Assembly: GCA_019307815.1 (NCBI GenBank)
Contig: JAFDIV010000017.1
Span: 1-64,000 of the forward strand
Direction of reading: 5' to 3'
Length of the DNA: 64,000 nucleotides
DNA from: Deltaproteobacteria bacterium
Lineage (GTDB): Bacteria; Desulfobacterota; DSM-4660; Desulfatiglandales; Desulfatiglandaceae
The notes beneath the pieces were generated by a model. The model saw nothing but the letters and a program-made list of their open reading frames with translations, was not told where the DNA came from and did not search any database. Positions within the stretch are counted from its first letter, which is position 1; each line of letters opens with the position of its first letter. Shown here piece by piece: positions 63,622 through 64,000 of this stretch. The position numbers and the translations under genes are program-made.

Positions 63622-64000
63622 TTAATCATTACCCTTTCTTATCTTCTGATATTTCCACAGTGCTGCCATGGCCCTCACCGCCCTGCCTGGAGTAGGGTAA
63701 ACTGGTATCCCTGCATCTTGTAGAAAGGCAACTGCCTCATCCTCTCTACCACAGAAACACGAGCAGAGAATCGGCTTGCGGTACCTTTCAGGATAGGTAA
63801 CGAATGTTTGGCATACCTTTGTCATCCAATCCCTGAGAAAGTCGATGGGAATATGGATCAAACCATGTGCCATTGTTTTTTTATGTTCAAAATGGATGGG
63901 GCCAAATATTCCATAAAACAGCATACCGTCAAAGTCTTTAAGGCTGAGCGTGAGTTCCGGAAGCCTGTTGAAAATGAGGTCTAGGTCGTAGTTCATTGTA
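63622..64000 (-). CDS. ADP-forming acyl-CoA synthetase alpha subunit, C-terminal part (partial)
   Basis: The frame is open to the window edge. The visible 124-126 residues match the end of the CoA-ligase domain of ADP-forming acetyl/acyl-CoA synthetases: KPILCSCFCGREDEAVAFLQ, then DAGIPVYPTPGRAVRAMAAL and WKYQKI. The protein stops right after this domain, so the ATP-grasp beta subunit must be a separate gene. It converts acyl-CoA, ADP and phosphate into acid and ATP. The gene begins upstream of base 64000. Its TAA lies ten bases before the thioesterase ATG. Confidence 0.8.
   Translation of the reverse strand, partial: TMNYDLDLIFNRLPELTLSLKDFDGMLFYGIFGPIHFEHKKTMAHGLIHIPIDFLRDWMTKVCQTFVTYPERYRKPILCSCFCGREDEAVAFLQDAGIPVYPTPGRAVRAMAALWKYQKIRKGND

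Noticed and set aside
1-64000. CRISPR array
   Set aside because: I looked for regularly spaced repeats of 24-40 bases and saw none. The only tandem repeats are the 11-base integrase arm pairs.
1-64000. General reassignment of TAG to a sense codon in this organism
   Set aside because: TAG terminates many intact genes with a natural C-terminus here (for example the YhaN-like ATPase, arsC, the OYE-family reductase and both type II R-M genes), so a wholesale code change is unlikely. Local readthrough remains possible.

Overview
The window looks like chromosomal DNA from an uncultured Desulfobacterota (delta-proteobacterial) anaerobe. This is inferred from gene content: a DUF362/NapH-like iron-sulfur pair, DUF169 and TIGR04076 proteins, an Old Yellow Enzyme with a Cys cluster, an ADP-forming acyl-CoA synthetase subunit, a GlcD-type dehydrogenase, a thioredoxin-type arsenate reductase and a PEP-CTERM protein. 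No rRNA gene or taxonomic marker is present, so the phylum is a guess. Most DNA has moderate GC. Two parts stand apart by base composition: a GC-rich type I restriction operon (about 12.3-19.9 kb) and an AT-rich integrated element (27.66-39.55 kb).

Bases 1-20.2 kb read as a defence/DNA-repair island, all on the + strand: the tail of an ADP-ribosylglycohydrolase, a DUF262-HNH (GmrSD-type) protein, a NERD-nuclease/SF1-helicase fusion overlapping an unknown protein with an in-frame stop, an SbcD/YhaO phosphoesterase coupled by ATGA to a YhaN/SbcC-like ATPase, an SF2 helicase with a small unknown partner, and a complete type I R-M operon (xis-like HTH, 41-aa ORF, hsdM, hsdS, an Abi-like gene, hsdR). 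The Abi-like protein carries at its C-terminus a stretch resembling the C-terminal tail of the HsdR in the same operon.

From 20.2 to 26.8 kb lies a decayed accessory zone: an unknown helical protein, a DUF4236-TPR protein frameshifted by a palindrome, an IS3 orfA remnant, a frameshifted PEP-CTERM protein, a broken CheY-like receiver, and a radical SAM gene interrupted by an in-frame TAG, followed by intact GIY-YIG and SLOG-domain genes. tRNA-Arg(CCG), an IS200/IS605-type insertion and tRNA-Leu(UAA) follow.

The 3' end of tRNA-Leu is the attachment site of an 11.9-kb integrated element bounded by a 20-bp direct repeat (27655-27674 and 39530-39549). Paired integrase arm-type repeats lie just inside both ends. 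All its genes are on the - strand: integrase, HTH/excisionase, a family-A-polymerase-like protein with an AT-rich Asn-rich insert, DUF932, a zinc-ribbon protein, a RecB/Cas4-like nuclease and a Rad52-like annealing protein, with terminator hairpins between cistrons. Its distal part carries small membrane, B-box-like and lipoprotein genes separated by attC-like folding sites, i.e. integron cassettes without an integron integrase.

From 39.8 to 64 kb the content is mostly metabolic: a truncated amidohydrolase, an aminotransferase with an in-frame TAG, GlcD, a CPA2 antiporter with CBS domains, a cupin, the NapH-like/DUF362 pair, ArsC, a chemoreceptor, an OYE-family reductase, DUF169, enoyl-CoA hydratase, transporters, an alpha/beta hydrolase with a Cys nucleophile, a PaaI-type thioesterase and an acyl-CoA synthetase subunit. 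A compact type II R-M pair (amino-methyltransferase plus NgoMIV-like endonuclease) sits at 56.1-58.4 kb. Notable across the window are a family of short CCTGCCTG/CAGGCAGG palindromes that has inserted inside genes, and an unusual number of single-lesion broken genes.
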